This document shows, in pieces, positions 8,225-16,852 of a stretch of 36,238 nt of DNA. The stretch lies in assembly GCA_016938535.1 (NCBI GenBank), contig JAFGUL010000088.1, positions 1 through 36,238 on the forward strand, in the 5' to 3' direction. The position numbers and the translations under genes were made by a program. The notes beneath the pieces were generated by a model. The model did no database searches. It was not told the origin of the DNA and saw only the letters and a list, made by a program, of their open reading frames with translations. Numbering within the stretch: the first letter of the stretch is position 1; each line of letters starts with the position of its first letter. This DNA is from Candidatus Delongbacteria bacterium. GTDB lineage: Bacteria; Delongbacteria; UBA4055.

Positions 8225-9409
8225 ATGAAGAATAATTTAATGATAATAGTCCCGAAATTAAGCGATGGTGGAACAGAGAGGGTTGCTTCAAATTTATCAA
8301 TTAATCTAAATTCAAAATATCATCAGTTTATTGCTTTATACTATAATGATAAATTAGATTTTCCTCATAAAGGAGAAATTATTAATTTAGGAATAAAATC
8401 AAAAAATAATCCAGTATCAAAATTAATATGTTTTCTAAAAAGGTATTACAAAATCCGAAATCTTAAAAGAAAACTGAATATTGATTATTCAATAAGCTTT
8501 GGTGAGAACCCTAATCTTATAAATATTTTGACGAGATATAAAGATAAAATCATAACAACAATTCATTTTTGCAAAACTTATGAAAAAAAACATATTTACA
8601 ACTTATTGTATGATAAACTAATAACTTTATTTTATAATAAAGCTGATTGTAATATTACAGTGTCAAAAATGGCTCGATATGATTTAATCAGCAATTACAA
8701 ACTGAAGAGTGAAAAGGTAAAATGTATTTATAATTTTCTAAATATTGATAAAATTTTTGAATTGTCAAAAGAAAGTATTGAAAAAGAATATTCTCATCTG
8801 TTCACAGGGAGAACAATAATTAATGTTGGACGATTAAATTATCAAAAAGGCCATTGGCATTTGATAAAAGCTCTCAAAGTTTTAACTCTTAAAATACCAG
8901 ACATCAAATTGGTTATAATTGGTGATGGAGAATTAAAGCAGAGAATATTAGAATTAGTAAAGAACTTAAATCTTGAAAATAATGTTTTTCTTTTAGGGTT
9001 CCGCCCTAATCCATTCAAATATATTGCAAAATCTGATTGTTTTGTTTTATCATCGTTATACGAAGGTTTTCCGAATGTACTTGTTGAGGCCTTAGCTTGT
9101 AGCAGTTGTATAGTATCTAGCGACTGCAAATCAGGACCTAGAGAACTTCTTGCTCCAAATACCGATATAACTAACGAATCACAGGATGTTGAAATTACTG
9201 AATATGGAATATTAACACCCCAGTTAGATAGAAAAGAAGACTGGAATCCGGATAATCTATCAAACGAAGAAAAAGTATTAGCTGAAGGAATGTATCGAAT
9301 TCTGTCTGATATTCAGTTGATGAATAAATATAAAGATAAGGCAATTCTCAGAGCAAACGATTTTAGCTCAGAAAAGATTATTAAAGAATATGAGGATCTC
9401 TTAAAATAA
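8225..9409 (+). CDS. GT4-family glycosyltransferase (tandem paralogue 2)
   Basis: 394 residues, GT-B fold. It starts NLMIIVPKLSDGGTERVAS, has NVGRLNYQKGHWHLIKAL at the start of the C-terminal lobe, and has the donor motif YEGFPNVLVEALACSSCIV followed by DCKSGPREL. These blocks line up one for one with the preceding gene. The second lobe also shares a family-specific stretch before the C-terminus (EYGILTPQ here, EFGVLTPI there). A good ribosome site (GGAG) precedes the ATG. It is strongly AT-rich. Its stop codon directly touches the next start (TAAATG). It is expected to act in the cytoplasm on undecaprenyl-linked intermediates; the sugar is unknown. Confidence 0.9.
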   Translation: MKNNLMIIVPKLSDGGTERVASNLSINLNSKYHQFIALYYNDKLDFPHKGEIINLGIKSKNNPVSKLICFLKRYYKIRNLKRKLNIDYSISFGENPNLINILTRYKDKIITTIHFCKTYEKKHIYNLLYDKLITLFYNKADCNITVSKMARYDLISNYKLKSEKVKCIYNFLNIDKIFELSKESIEKEYSHLFTGRTIINVGRLNYQKGHWHLIKALKVLTLKIPDIKLVIIGDGELKQRILELVKNLNLENNVFLLGFRPNPFKYIAKSDCFVLSSLYEGFPNVLVEALACSSCIVSSDCKSGPRELLAPNTDITNESQDVEITEYGILTPQLDRKEDWNPDNLSNEEKVLAEGMYRILSDIQLMNKYKDKAILRANDFSSEKIIKEYEDLLK

Positions 9410-10510
9410 ATGAAGAAAATTGCAATAAATATGCTTCCCTTTAAAGATCGTTTAACGGGAACAGGTTATTACACAAAAAGATTACTACATTCTTTACAGG
9501 AATTAGATAAAAAAAATGAGTATTATCTTTATTTCGGAAATGTTTCCGATCCGAAAATTTTATTTGACATTCACGCTGATAATTTCAAGATCATTAAGTT
9601 TTCTATGCTGAATTCAAAAACCAAAAGAATATTTTTTGAACAATTTCTTTTTCCTTTCAAATTAAACAGTTTAAAACCCGAAATTCTATTCTGTCCAAGC
9701 GTTGCAGTGCCCATATTGAATTTCACTAAAACAAAAATTATAACAACTATTCATGACCTCATCCCTTTTGTTTTCAAAGAAAAATACTCTTTTTTCCAAA
9801 GGTACTATTTCAATATAATAAGTTATTTAAGCGCAAAAAAAGCTAATATTATACTTACGGTATCAGAAAATTCAAAAAAAGATATTATCAGGTTCCTTAA
9901 AATTCCGGCTGAAAAAATTTATATAATTTATAACTTTCTTGATAAATACAATCTTCATGGTATTACTGATCAAAGAGAAAAATATTTTATTACGGTATCA
10001 ACTGTTCAGCCGGGGAAAAATCTCGAAAGACTTTTCGAAGCCTTCTCGCTTTTTGTGCAAAGCAACAATGATTTTTCTCTTTATGTAATCGGAGGAAAAG
10101 GATGGAAGTCCGATCCAATCTATAAAAAAGTTGAAGTACTCGGAATTAAAGATAAGATTATTTTCCTTGGATATGTAAAAGACAAAGATTTAGCAAATTA
10201 TTACAAAACTTCAACAGCTCTACTATATGTCAGCCTTTATGAAGGTTTCGGCATCCCACCACTGGAGGCAATGAGCTATAACTGCCCGGTAGTTGTTTCG
10301 AAAACTTCTTCTCTTCCCGAGGTAGTTGGTAAAGCTGGTATAATGGTAGATCCTTACGACATTAGATCAATTCTAGAAGGAATGAATTCTGTAATAGATG
10401 CAAAAGTAGTATATGGAAGAAAAAAATATTTTAGCGAACAATTAGACAAATTCAACAGCAAGCATGAAACACAAAAATTATTGAATATTTTTAATGAAAT
10501 ACACAAATAA
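9410..10510 (+). CDS. GT4-family glycosyltransferase
   Basis: 366 residues, GT-B fold, from a different GT4 branch than the two preceding genes. It opens with a GTGYYTKRLLHSLQ loop, carries TTIHDLIPFVF and TVSENSKKDIIRF in the first lobe, and has STVQPGKNLERLFEAF at the start of the second lobe. The donor motif is YEGFGIPPLEAMSYNCPVV, followed by SSLPEVVGKAG. This pattern is common in mannosyl- or rhamnosyltransferases of O-antigen clusters, but the sugar cannot be assigned. It is AT-rich. It starts immediately after the previous stop. A 57- to 69-nt gap follows, without an obvious terminator. Confidence 0.9.
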   Translation: MKKIAINMLPFKDRLTGTGYYTKRLLHSLQELDKKNEYYLYFGNVSDPKILFDIHADNFKIIKFSMLNSKTKRIFFEQFLFPFKLNSLKPEILFCPSVAVPILNFTKTKIITTIHDLIPFVFKEKYSFFQRYYFNIISYLSAKKANIILTVSENSKKDIIRFLKIPAEKIYIIYNFLDKYNLHGITDQREKYFITVSTVQPGKNLERLFEAFSLFVQSNNDFSLYVIGGKGWKSDPIYKKVEVLGIKDKIIFLGYVKDKDLANYYKTSTALLYVSLYEGFGIPPLEAMSYNCPVVVSKTSSLPEVVGKAGIMVDPYDIRSILEGMNSVIDAKVVYGRKKYFSEQLDKFNSKHETQKLLNIFNEIHK

Positions 10511-10579
10511 TAAATCAATTCGATATTTAATGCATTATCTCACTATCTGCAATTCAAGATTTAGTAATTGGGTGTTATT

Positions 10580-11641
10580 TTGATAAAAAATAATATAAAT
10601 ATACTGCGTGCATGGGCGATCATGGGCGTGATAGCAATACATGTAAGCATGAATTTCACGAAATTCACCGACCTTTCATGGCTGCCTGTCACACTTGCAA
10701 CTGTTGACATCTATGCTCATTTCGCGGTTCCGCTGTTCGTTGCGATATCAGGATTCCTGCTCGCTATGAAATATGACGGTAGTTACAGTGTCGTCAGTTT
10801 TTACGCAAAAAGGCTTAATAGAATACTCATTCCATTCCTGATATGGTCCGTACTGTATATGCTGATCAATCCCGGTATATTTAAAAATCCGTTGCAGGCG
10901 TTATTTGGAATATTAACAGGAAAGGCCTACTATCATTTGTGGTTCTTTTTTCTGATCATTCAGCTTTATCTGATATTTCCATACCTGAGAAAATTTCTAA
11001 AACATAAAAAATTGTGGATAATAATTGCTATTCTATTTATTCAGGTGCTCTTCAGGCATATAAGAAAGGACTTCAGCGGCACGGACAATTTTACAGAGCT
11101 TTTCAAAGGTCTGTTCCTTTCGTACATCTTTTATTTCAGTTTTGGCATCTGGGTCTCGGACAATATTGAGCGATCAGAAAAGAGTCTTTCAAAAATATCA
11201 TCTTTTATCAATCCGATGATCTTCATCTTAACAATACTGATTTCTTTCTTTTTCAGCTTCAACTGGCTGGCGGAGAACAACGGTTTCTTTGTCGAACTAC
11301 CTGCTTTTATGCTTTTGGAGAAATTTATACTGCCTTTTATTTTCATAATGATATTTATTAATCTGCTCAAATTATCTGATAGTCTTAAATCTGAAAAATT
11401 TCTTAATTTCATGAACATTGCTGCAAAATATTCTTTCGGAATATATTTATCTCATGCTCTGTTTCTTCGAATTGCCGCACGGATCCTGAAATATGCGGAG
11501 ATCTCATGGGAAAATGCGGCATTTTATCCCGCGGCATTTATCCTAACGCTGTTTGCAAGTATAGGATTCTGCTATTTAGTTGAAAAGACACCTGCCTCAA
11601 AACCATTACTTGGTATTGACAGTAAGAGAAATATTACCTGA
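10580..11641 (+). CDS. Membrane acyltransferase, acyltransferase-3 family (OafA/ExoH-like)
   Basis: About 353 residues with roughly ten membrane segments. The N-terminus, NILRAWAIMGVIAIHV, is the family signature, with the conserved Arg and His of the acyl-transfer site. A WFFFLIIQLYLIFPYLR block follows. Such proteins acetylate or otherwise acylate surface polysaccharides at the inner membrane. I prefer TTG 10580 as start because GGGTG lies about 5 nt upstream; TTG 10568 is also in frame but has no ribosome site. The base composition returns towards that of the flanking genome. Its stop overlaps the convergent protease gene by 8 nt, so it ends the cluster. Confidence 0.86.
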   Translation: MIKNNINILRAWAIMGVIAIHVSMNFTKFTDLSWLPVTLATVDIYAHFAVPLFVAISGFLLAMKYDGSYSVVSFYAKRLNRILIPFLIWSVLYMLINPGIFKNPLQALFGILTGKAYYHLWFFFLIIQLYLIFPYLRKFLKHKKLWIIIAILFIQVLFRHIRKDFSGTDNFTELFKGLFLSYIFYFSFGIWVSDNIERSEKSLSKISSFINPMIFILTILISFFFSFNWLAENNGFFVELPAFMLLEKFILPFIFIMIFINLLKLSDSLKSEKFLNFMNIAAKYSFGIYLSHALFLRIAARILKYAEISWENAAFYPAAFILTLFASIGFCYLVEKTPASKPLLGIDSKRNIT

Positions 11642-14309
11642 CAAGAAGCATTTTTTTGATACCCGCGGTTTTTCCGTCAATTGAAAGTCTGTAAAAATAA
11701 ACTCCCGAAGAGAGGTCTTCAGAATAAAATTCAACTGAATGCTTTCCTGCCGGCTGCACTTTATTCACCAGATCTTTAACAAGCTGACCGTTCATATTGT
11801 AGATATTCAGATCCACTCTTGAATTGTTCGGGATCGAATAGCTTATTGTTGTAGAAGGATTGAAAGGATTAGGGTAGTTCTGATAAAGTTCGGTTCCTGA
11901 CGGAATTGCAGTTCCTGAAATATCTGAAACATGTTGAACCAGCCCTTTGATACAGAAATTCGCGGTGCCGGGACGGTTAATATCACTGTTGTAATATAGA
12001 TCTTTCCACTCTCCGCCTTCAAAATAGTAACTTTCTCCGGGTGATGCTTTTGATGTGTACCATAAATATGCTACCTGCACATAAGAAGTCTGATCTATAG
12101 GCTGACCGCCGTCCGATAAGTTGAGATAGATATAAAATGTATTGCCTTGGTAGAGTAGCGGGGGTTCAGTAAGATCGATAGTATGATATCCTTTAAAATC
12201 AATATGCCCCGATGTTTCAGAAATCAGCCCGGTAAGTTCGCCGTCTGTAAAATCTGAATAGATTTTTACTGTGTAATCAACATTGTTTACAGCGTTGAAA
12301 AAGCTTACAGACGACAATTTGGAGCTCTCTCTGACAGTAAAAGCGTTAAAAGCCTCGTTTATATCAGGCAGAACTGAGGAATAACCGTGATAGTCATGAT
12401 AATACACATCGTCGTACTTCATTCTCTCCACATTCTGAAATGATGCTGCTCCACTCATACTCCTGCATGCATGTTTATCATAATAAGATACCCAGTAGAA
12501 ACCGTCAAATCCGAAATCTTCACCCCAGCTGTTCTTGCAATACCATGCACCCGGACCTTCAGATGCCTGAGTTATCTTGTCATCGTCCCATCCTATTATA
12601 CTGACTCCGTGAGAAAAATATGTTGGATCTTCCGGGGACTGGTAATGAATATATGTTGAAGGATCGTAAGATGTATGTTTAAGTGTAACTCCGGCAGCAC
12701 CGAATTCGATCACTTTTTGTTTGATAGTCTCTATACCGTTAAGTTCGGCATCCATCGGAAACCATTCAACACTTCGGGGATAGTATATATTGTAGTGTTT
12801 AGAAAATCTCTCGGGCGGTTCTTCAAAACTGTATGAATCTGTTTGTCTGACAGCTCCTTCTCCTCTCAGCATGTAGGCTGAGTTGAGAAAATATCCCCCC
12901 TGAAGATGAAGTTCAAGACCGTCCCCTGTAACAGGATCGGCGTCAGCGTTAAAAAAATCATTGAAGCCGAACCACCATGACATGTGATACTCTGAAAGGT
13001 CCGGCTCACCTTCCTCCCCTGCTGCAGCCCAGTTACCTGTCATAAGAAGGTTGCTTTCCATTAATGCACATGTTGAATACATCCAGCATGTACCGTTTGG
13101 CTGATTTTTTACACTTGATACATAATTTCTGCCGAGATCGGTCCTCAGATCGAATTTCTTGAGTTCGGAATATGAATTTATCCATTTCATATTGTAAATG
13201 CTGGTTGTTATTTCGTTCCCGTTACTGTCTGATATTACAAAATATAACCCGCAGTTGTGATTCGGGGTAGTTTCGGCGGGCACTGTACCTTTAAAATTAT
13301 AAAAAATATCTTTTGGAGGTATCAGATTAAATTCATCAACAGTAATGAATCCGTCGGAGGAGTAGTAACCGGTAATTGAACTGACCCCGGTATGCTCTTT
13401 TAGTGCTACAGTTATTTCAGCATCATTTCCTGTAAGATTGATCAACCCTCTGACACTGATAATTTCAGGGGCCAGGTCGTCATACAAAAACTCGAAGCTA
13501 TAAATATTTGAATTTGCTCCGTTACCATACGAGTCTGTCACCCGGAAATACATCGTTCCTGAAACTCCGGCGTTTTGTCCCGGTATGAAACCTTCATAAA
13601 TAAAAGGATCTCCAGTATCGGAAAAGACCGTCTCGTAATCAGCAGGATCTCCTTCATAATTATAAAAACATCTGACCTCTGATATGCCGCTTTCATCGAT
13701 CAGCTCTATCTTCAGTTCAATATCATTTCCTGAATAAGCCGCGAGCACAGGAGGTTCAAATCCCGCTGAAGACAGTCTGAAAATTTCAGGCGCAGTATTG
13801 TCATAAGTCACACTCACATCATCTATAAACCACTGATCGCTGTAATCTCCGCTGTAATACCACCCTATTTGGACCGTTTCTCCTGCAAATTGAGCCAGAT
13901 CGAGCGAAATTTGATTGAAATTCCATTCTTCCGGTACATCAGAATAAACAACAGTCCATGTGTCACCTCCATTTGTACTGACCGATACTTCATGCAATCC
14001 GTAATAATCAGTGAAAGAACCTGATTCATAGAAACTGAGCTTAAAACCGTTCTCATCAGGAAAATCAAATGGAGGGGAGATCAGCCAGTCAGACTGAATA
14101 CCTGTGTCGTCCAGGTGTCCCATCCCGTATGAGCCGCTGTTCGCTGCGAAAGGATCAGTCTGAACACTAATTCTTTTCCATCCCGCGCCTGAAGTTGAGA
14201 GTGACCAGCCTTCCTGAAAGGGATCAGTTTCGAATCCCGTTTCATAAACAGTAACAGCCGTCAGTGCGGCGGCCATTAACAACAGTATTAAAACATTCAG
14301 AATTTTCAT
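11634..14309 (-). CDS. Secreted papain-family (C1) peptidase with T9SS sorting tail
   Basis: 891 residues, modular and exported. A signal peptide covers about 1-18. An adhesin-like/choice-of-anchor-J beta domain (about 24-170) ends in WFIDDVSV, and two Ig-like modules span about 172-375. A C1A peptidase domain follows: Cys408 in NGTCWMYST, His567 in FSHGVSIIGWDDD, Asn593 in CKNSWGED. A lectin-like beta domain spans about 630-790. The C-terminal T9SS type A-like tail starts ELYQNYPNPFNPST at about 807. All catalytic residues are present, so it is probably active outside the cell or on its surface. The start has no visible Shine-Dalgarno site; a TATATT hexamer ends only 6 nt before the ATG. It sits between polysaccharide genes. 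Confidence 0.93.
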   Translation of the reverse strand: MKILNVLILLLMAAALTAVTVYETGFETDPFQEGWSLSTSGAGWKRISVQTDPFAANSGSYGMGHLDDTGIQSDWLISPPFDFPDENGFKLSFYESGSFTDYYGLHEVSVSTNGGDTWTVVYSDVPEEWNFNQISLDLAQFAGETVQIGWYYSGDYSDQWFIDDVSVTYDNTAPEIFRLSSAGFEPPVLAAYSGNDIELKIELIDESGISEVRCFYNYEGDPADYETVFSDTGDPFIYEGFIPGQNAGVSGTMYFRVTDSYGNGANSNIYSFEFLYDDLAPEIISVRGLINLTGNDAEITVALKEHTGVSSITGYYSSDGFITVDEFNLIPPKDIFYNFKGTVPAETTPNHNCGLYFVISDSNGNEITTSIYNMKWINSYSELKKFDLRTDLGRNYVSSVKNQPNGTCWMYSTCALMESNLLMTGNWAAAGEEGEPDLSEYHMSWWFGFNDFFNADADPVTGDGLELHLQGGYFLNSAYMLRGEGAVRQTDSYSFEEPPERFSKHYNIYYPRSVEWFPMDAELNGIETIKQKVIEFGAAGVTLKHTSYDPSTYIHYQSPEDPTYFSHGVSIIGWDDDKITQASEGPGAWYCKNSWGEDFGFDGFYWVSYYDKHACRSMSGAASFQNVERMKYDDVYYHDYHGYSSVLPDINEAFNAFTVRESSKLSSVSFFNAVNNVDYTVKIYSDFTDGELTGLISETSGHIDFKGYHTIDLTEPPLLYQGNTFYIYLNLSDGGQPIDQTSYVQVAYLWYTSKASPGESYYFEGGEWKDLYYNSDINRPGTANFCIKGLVQHVSDISGTAIPSGTELYQNYPNPFNPSTTISYSIPNNSRVDLNIYNMNGQLVKDLVNKVQPAGKHSVEFYSEDLSSGVYFYRLSIDGKTAGIKKMLLVR

Positions 14310-14398
14310 AACTGTAATATAACTATAAATTTTTCTCTTTACAATTACTAAAAATTACTTTAATTTTATCGCCAAGTGAAATTATTACCGGTAAATTG

Positions 14399-15190
14399 AT
14401 GAATGTGAAAGTATTACTGCCTGTATCTTCAGGCGACAGGCTCAAGTATTTTAAACTGGCACTGAACAGTGTTCTTACGCAAACTTTTAGCGATTTCGAT
14501 ATTATTGTATGCATTGACGGCGTTATCAGTGAAGATATTGATATTTACATTAACTCCGTCGGCGACAGAAGAATAAAGATCATGCGTAACGAGACTAACA
14601 TCGGTCTTGCTGCTACTCTTAATAAAGCGATTAAGAAATTCCCTGCAGATGTTTATTTCAGGATGGACTCTGATGATATATGCAACAAGAGACGCTTTCA
14701 GAGAACATTAGAGGAATTCGAAAAGGACGATGAGCTGATGCTTGTTGGTACTGAATGTATAGAGATAGATGATGACGGTACTGAGATCTTTTACAAAAAA
14801 ATGCCTTTCCAGGCGGATATAAAAAAATGGGCCATCTCGAGAAACCCTTTCATTCATCCTTCAGTCGCTTTCAGGAAAGAATTTTTTGATACCGTCGGGT
14901 ACTACAATGAAAATTTCAAGAAAAGTCAGGATTATGAGCTATGGGCAAGAGCTATAGTGAAAAATGTGAAGATGAACAACATTCACGAACCTCTTATCTG
15001 GTTCAGGGTTTCGAACAAATTCTGGATAAACAGAACTCTGAAAAGTAACGTGAAAAATGAGATGAATGTGTCATTCTTTCTGATAAAAGAGCTCAAAGGT
15101 TATGTTTATATCCCTAAGATCCTGTTCAAAGCACTATTAAGATATATGCCTGTCTGGGTGAATAAGCTTATGTATAAATACGGAAGATGA
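14399..15190 (+). CDS. GT2-family glycosyltransferase
   Basis: 263 residues from ATG 14399; a TTG codon directly before it (14396) is also in frame. The GT-A fold opens with NVKVLLPVSSGDRLKYFKLA, the metal motif RMDSDD lies at 88-93, and KSQDYELWARA follows. NETNIGLAATLNKAI aligns with NLENRGLAANLNRMI of the GT2 at 5967, and the two share most conserved blocks; this one lacks the long C-terminal extension. It likely serves the same glycan, though the protease gene separates it from the main cluster. It is divergent from that protease gene across an 89-nt AT-rich gap. Its stop codon directly abuts the convergent oxidoreductase stop. Confidence 0.88.
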   Translation: MNVKVLLPVSSGDRLKYFKLALNSVLTQTFSDFDIIVCIDGVISEDIDIYINSVGDRRIKIMRNETNIGLAATLNKAIKKFPADVYFRMDSDDICNKRRFQRTLEEFEKDDELMLVGTECIEIDDDGTEIFYKKMPFQADIKKWAISRNPFIHPSVAFRKEFFDTVGYYNENFKKSQDYELWARAIVKNVKMNNIHEPLIWFRVSNKFWINRTLKSNVKNEMNVSFFLIKELKGYVYIPKILFKALLRYMPVWVNKLMYKYGR

Positions 15191-16255
15191 TCAGTATCCG
15201 AGCCTGGACCGTTTCGGCCTGAATTTGAGATCGACCTCTCTTCCGGTTTCCGCAGATTCATAGATCGCGTTTATGAGTTCTAAAGATTTCCTGCCTTCGA
15301 GCCCGTCAACGAGAGCCTGCTTGTTATTCTCTATTGAATCGAGTACATGTTCAATATATCTGATGTGGCCGAATCCATAAACATTGGGCGGGTTTTCTGC
15401 GTATTCTGCGATCAGGAGGTCCCTTTCCTCATCATTCATGCCGGCAAAATTCCATGTTTCCATTTTATTCACAGCGAATCCTCCGATGACTACCGATCCC
15501 TTTTCCCCGAGAATACTTAAAGAGCCTTCAAGGTCTGAGGGTCTTGTTGCGGTCGTTGCTTCAATTATGCCCATCGCACCGTTCTCGAATTTAATTATCG
15601 CGGCTGCTGTATCATCAACTTCAATATCTGACATATAGGTTTCTGTCTTAGCCATGACCGAAACAGGAGTTCCCAGCATCCATTCGAGCAGATCTATATG
15701 ATGAGATGCCTGATTAGCAAGAACACCGCCGTCGAGCTTCCATGTTCCGCGCCACTCGTCCTGATCGTAATATTTCTGATCCCTTGACCACCTGACCCTT
15801 ACGCTTCCCATAAAGATCTTACCGAATTCACCGTTCTCTACAGCCTGTCTCAGCCTCGCAACGGGAAGATTGTACCTGTTTTGTTTTACAACAAAGAGCC
15901 TTACAGAATTTAGATCGCATATCCTTATCATGGCATCGGCATCAGAGAGTTTGAGCGCCATCGGTTTTTCTACAATTATATGTTTCTTATATTTTTTGAC
16001 GATATCTATCGTGTGTTCGGGGTGCATGCCTGACGGAGTGAGAATGTTCACAATATCGATTTCTTCGTTCCGGAGCATTTCGTCATAGCTGAGATAATAT
16101 TTATCAAGACCGGCCTTTCCTGAAACCGTTCTCGCCCTGTCCTCATTTATATCGCATACAGCTGTAAGTTTTGCGTTCGGAATGCTGTTTATCGCGTCTA
16201 TATGTTTAGATGATATTCTTCCGCATCCCACCAGACCAAATCTGTATTCTTTCAT
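15191..16255 (-). CDS. Gfo/Idh/MocA oxidoreductase, WbpB/WlbA-like sugar-nucleotide dehydrogenase candidate
   Basis: 354 residues. The N-terminal Rossmann domain has the NAD-binding GLVGCGRISSKHI motif at the start. The family motif EKPMAL provides the conserved Lys. The C-terminal domain contains VKQNRYNLPVARL, WRGTWKLDGGVLANQASHH with the conserved His, and DLLEWMLG. This set resembles WbpB/WlbA, which oxidise the C3 of UDP-GlcNAc-uronate on the way to di-amino-uronates in O-antigens. The assignment to that substrate is inferred from motifs and context. The partner aminotransferase and acetyltransferase of such a pathway are not in the window. A strong ribosome site (AGGGGCGGA) precedes the ATG. 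A generic inositol or other sugar dehydrogenase remains possible. Confidence 0.82.
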   Translation of the reverse strand: MKEYRFGLVGCGRISSKHIDAINSIPNAKLTAVCDINEDRARTVSGKAGLDKYYLSYDEMLRNEEIDIVNILTPSGMHPEHTIDIVKKYKKHIIVEKPMALKLSDADAMIRICDLNSVRLFVVKQNRYNLPVARLRQAVENGEFGKIFMGSVRVRWSRDQKYYDQDEWRGTWKLDGGVLANQASHHIDLLEWMLGTPVSVMAKTETYMSDIEVDDTAAAIIKFENGAMGIIEATTATRPSDLEGSLSILGEKGSVVIGGFAVNKMETWNFAGMNDEERDLLIAEYAENPPNVYGFGHIRYIEHVLDSIENNKQALVDGLEGRKSLELINAIYESAETGREVDLKFRPKRSRLGY

Positions 16256-16324
16256 TTCCGCCCCTTTATTAGATCGTGGTATAAGATAAGAAAATCCTGC
16301 TGAAAAATAAAGAGAATAAAAATC

Positions 16325-16353
16325 TTGAATATAAGCCGATTTATTCTTATAAT
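16325..16353 (+). promoter_or_regulatory. Putative promoter for the 16385 gene
   Basis: TTGAAT (16325-16330), a 17-nt spacer, and TATAAT (16348-16353) form a near-consensus sigma-70 promoter. The predicted start of transcription is about 25 nt before the GTG start codon of the small membrane protein. The rest of the 129-nt divergent gap (16256-16384) shows only AT-rich sequence. Confidence 0.6.
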
Positions 16354-16384
16354 TACAAATATAATAAAAATGAGAGGTTGAAAA

Positions 16385-16846
16385 GTGTTATACCTCGTTT
16401 ACGCAACTCTTGCCGCATGGATGATAATGGTGATCTATAATTATCATTCACACAAGAAATATATTTCAAAGAACAAAGAAAAATTCCATGACATACTTGA
16501 TAAGAACTACGGAAAAGGCAAAAACATCAAAATAGACGACAGTGTATTCTTTTCGTTCACTCCCGAAAATATCGAAAGGCGTGAATTCTTAAAATACTTA
16601 AGCATGGGAAGGTTCAAATACATTCTTTCTGATACGACGCAGATCATGTTCTCGATCGTTCTGATCTTCATACTTGCCTACAGTCTTGAATACCTTCCGT
16701 TCATAAAAATAGACAGAACTGTAGTTGATTATAATTCAGTCTGGCAGTTCCTGCTTTTCGGATACATCATTTGTGTGGCCGACGCATACACGAAAACTAA
16801 AAAATATGATGATGTGATTGACTGCTGGAAAAAAACAAAAAAGTGA
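16385..16846 (+). CDS. Small membrane protein of unknown function
   Basis: 153 residues from a GTG start with GAGAGG about 8 nt upstream and a good promoter further up. It has an N-terminal hydrophobic helix (about 2-19) and a basic cytoplasmic-like loop (about 20-75) with many Lys. A strong second helix (about 82-102) is followed by a third hydrophobic stretch (about 117-133). The C-terminus is basic (KKYDDVIDCWKKTKK). I do not recognise a family. It is transcribed alone, between a divergent sugar dehydrogenase gene and a convergent RNA methyltransferase gene whose stop is only 6 nt away. The coding case rests on the promoter, ribosome site, membrane pattern and lack of a better frame. Confidence 0.68.
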   Translation: MLYLVYATLAAWMIMVIYNYHSHKKYISKNKEKFHDILDKNYGKGKNIKIDDSVFFSFTPENIERREFLKYLSMGRFKYILSDTTQIMFSIVLIFILAYSLEYLPFIKIDRTVVDYNSVWQFLLFGYIICVADAYTKTKKYDDVIDCWKKTKK

Positions 16847-16852
16847 TGCTTT

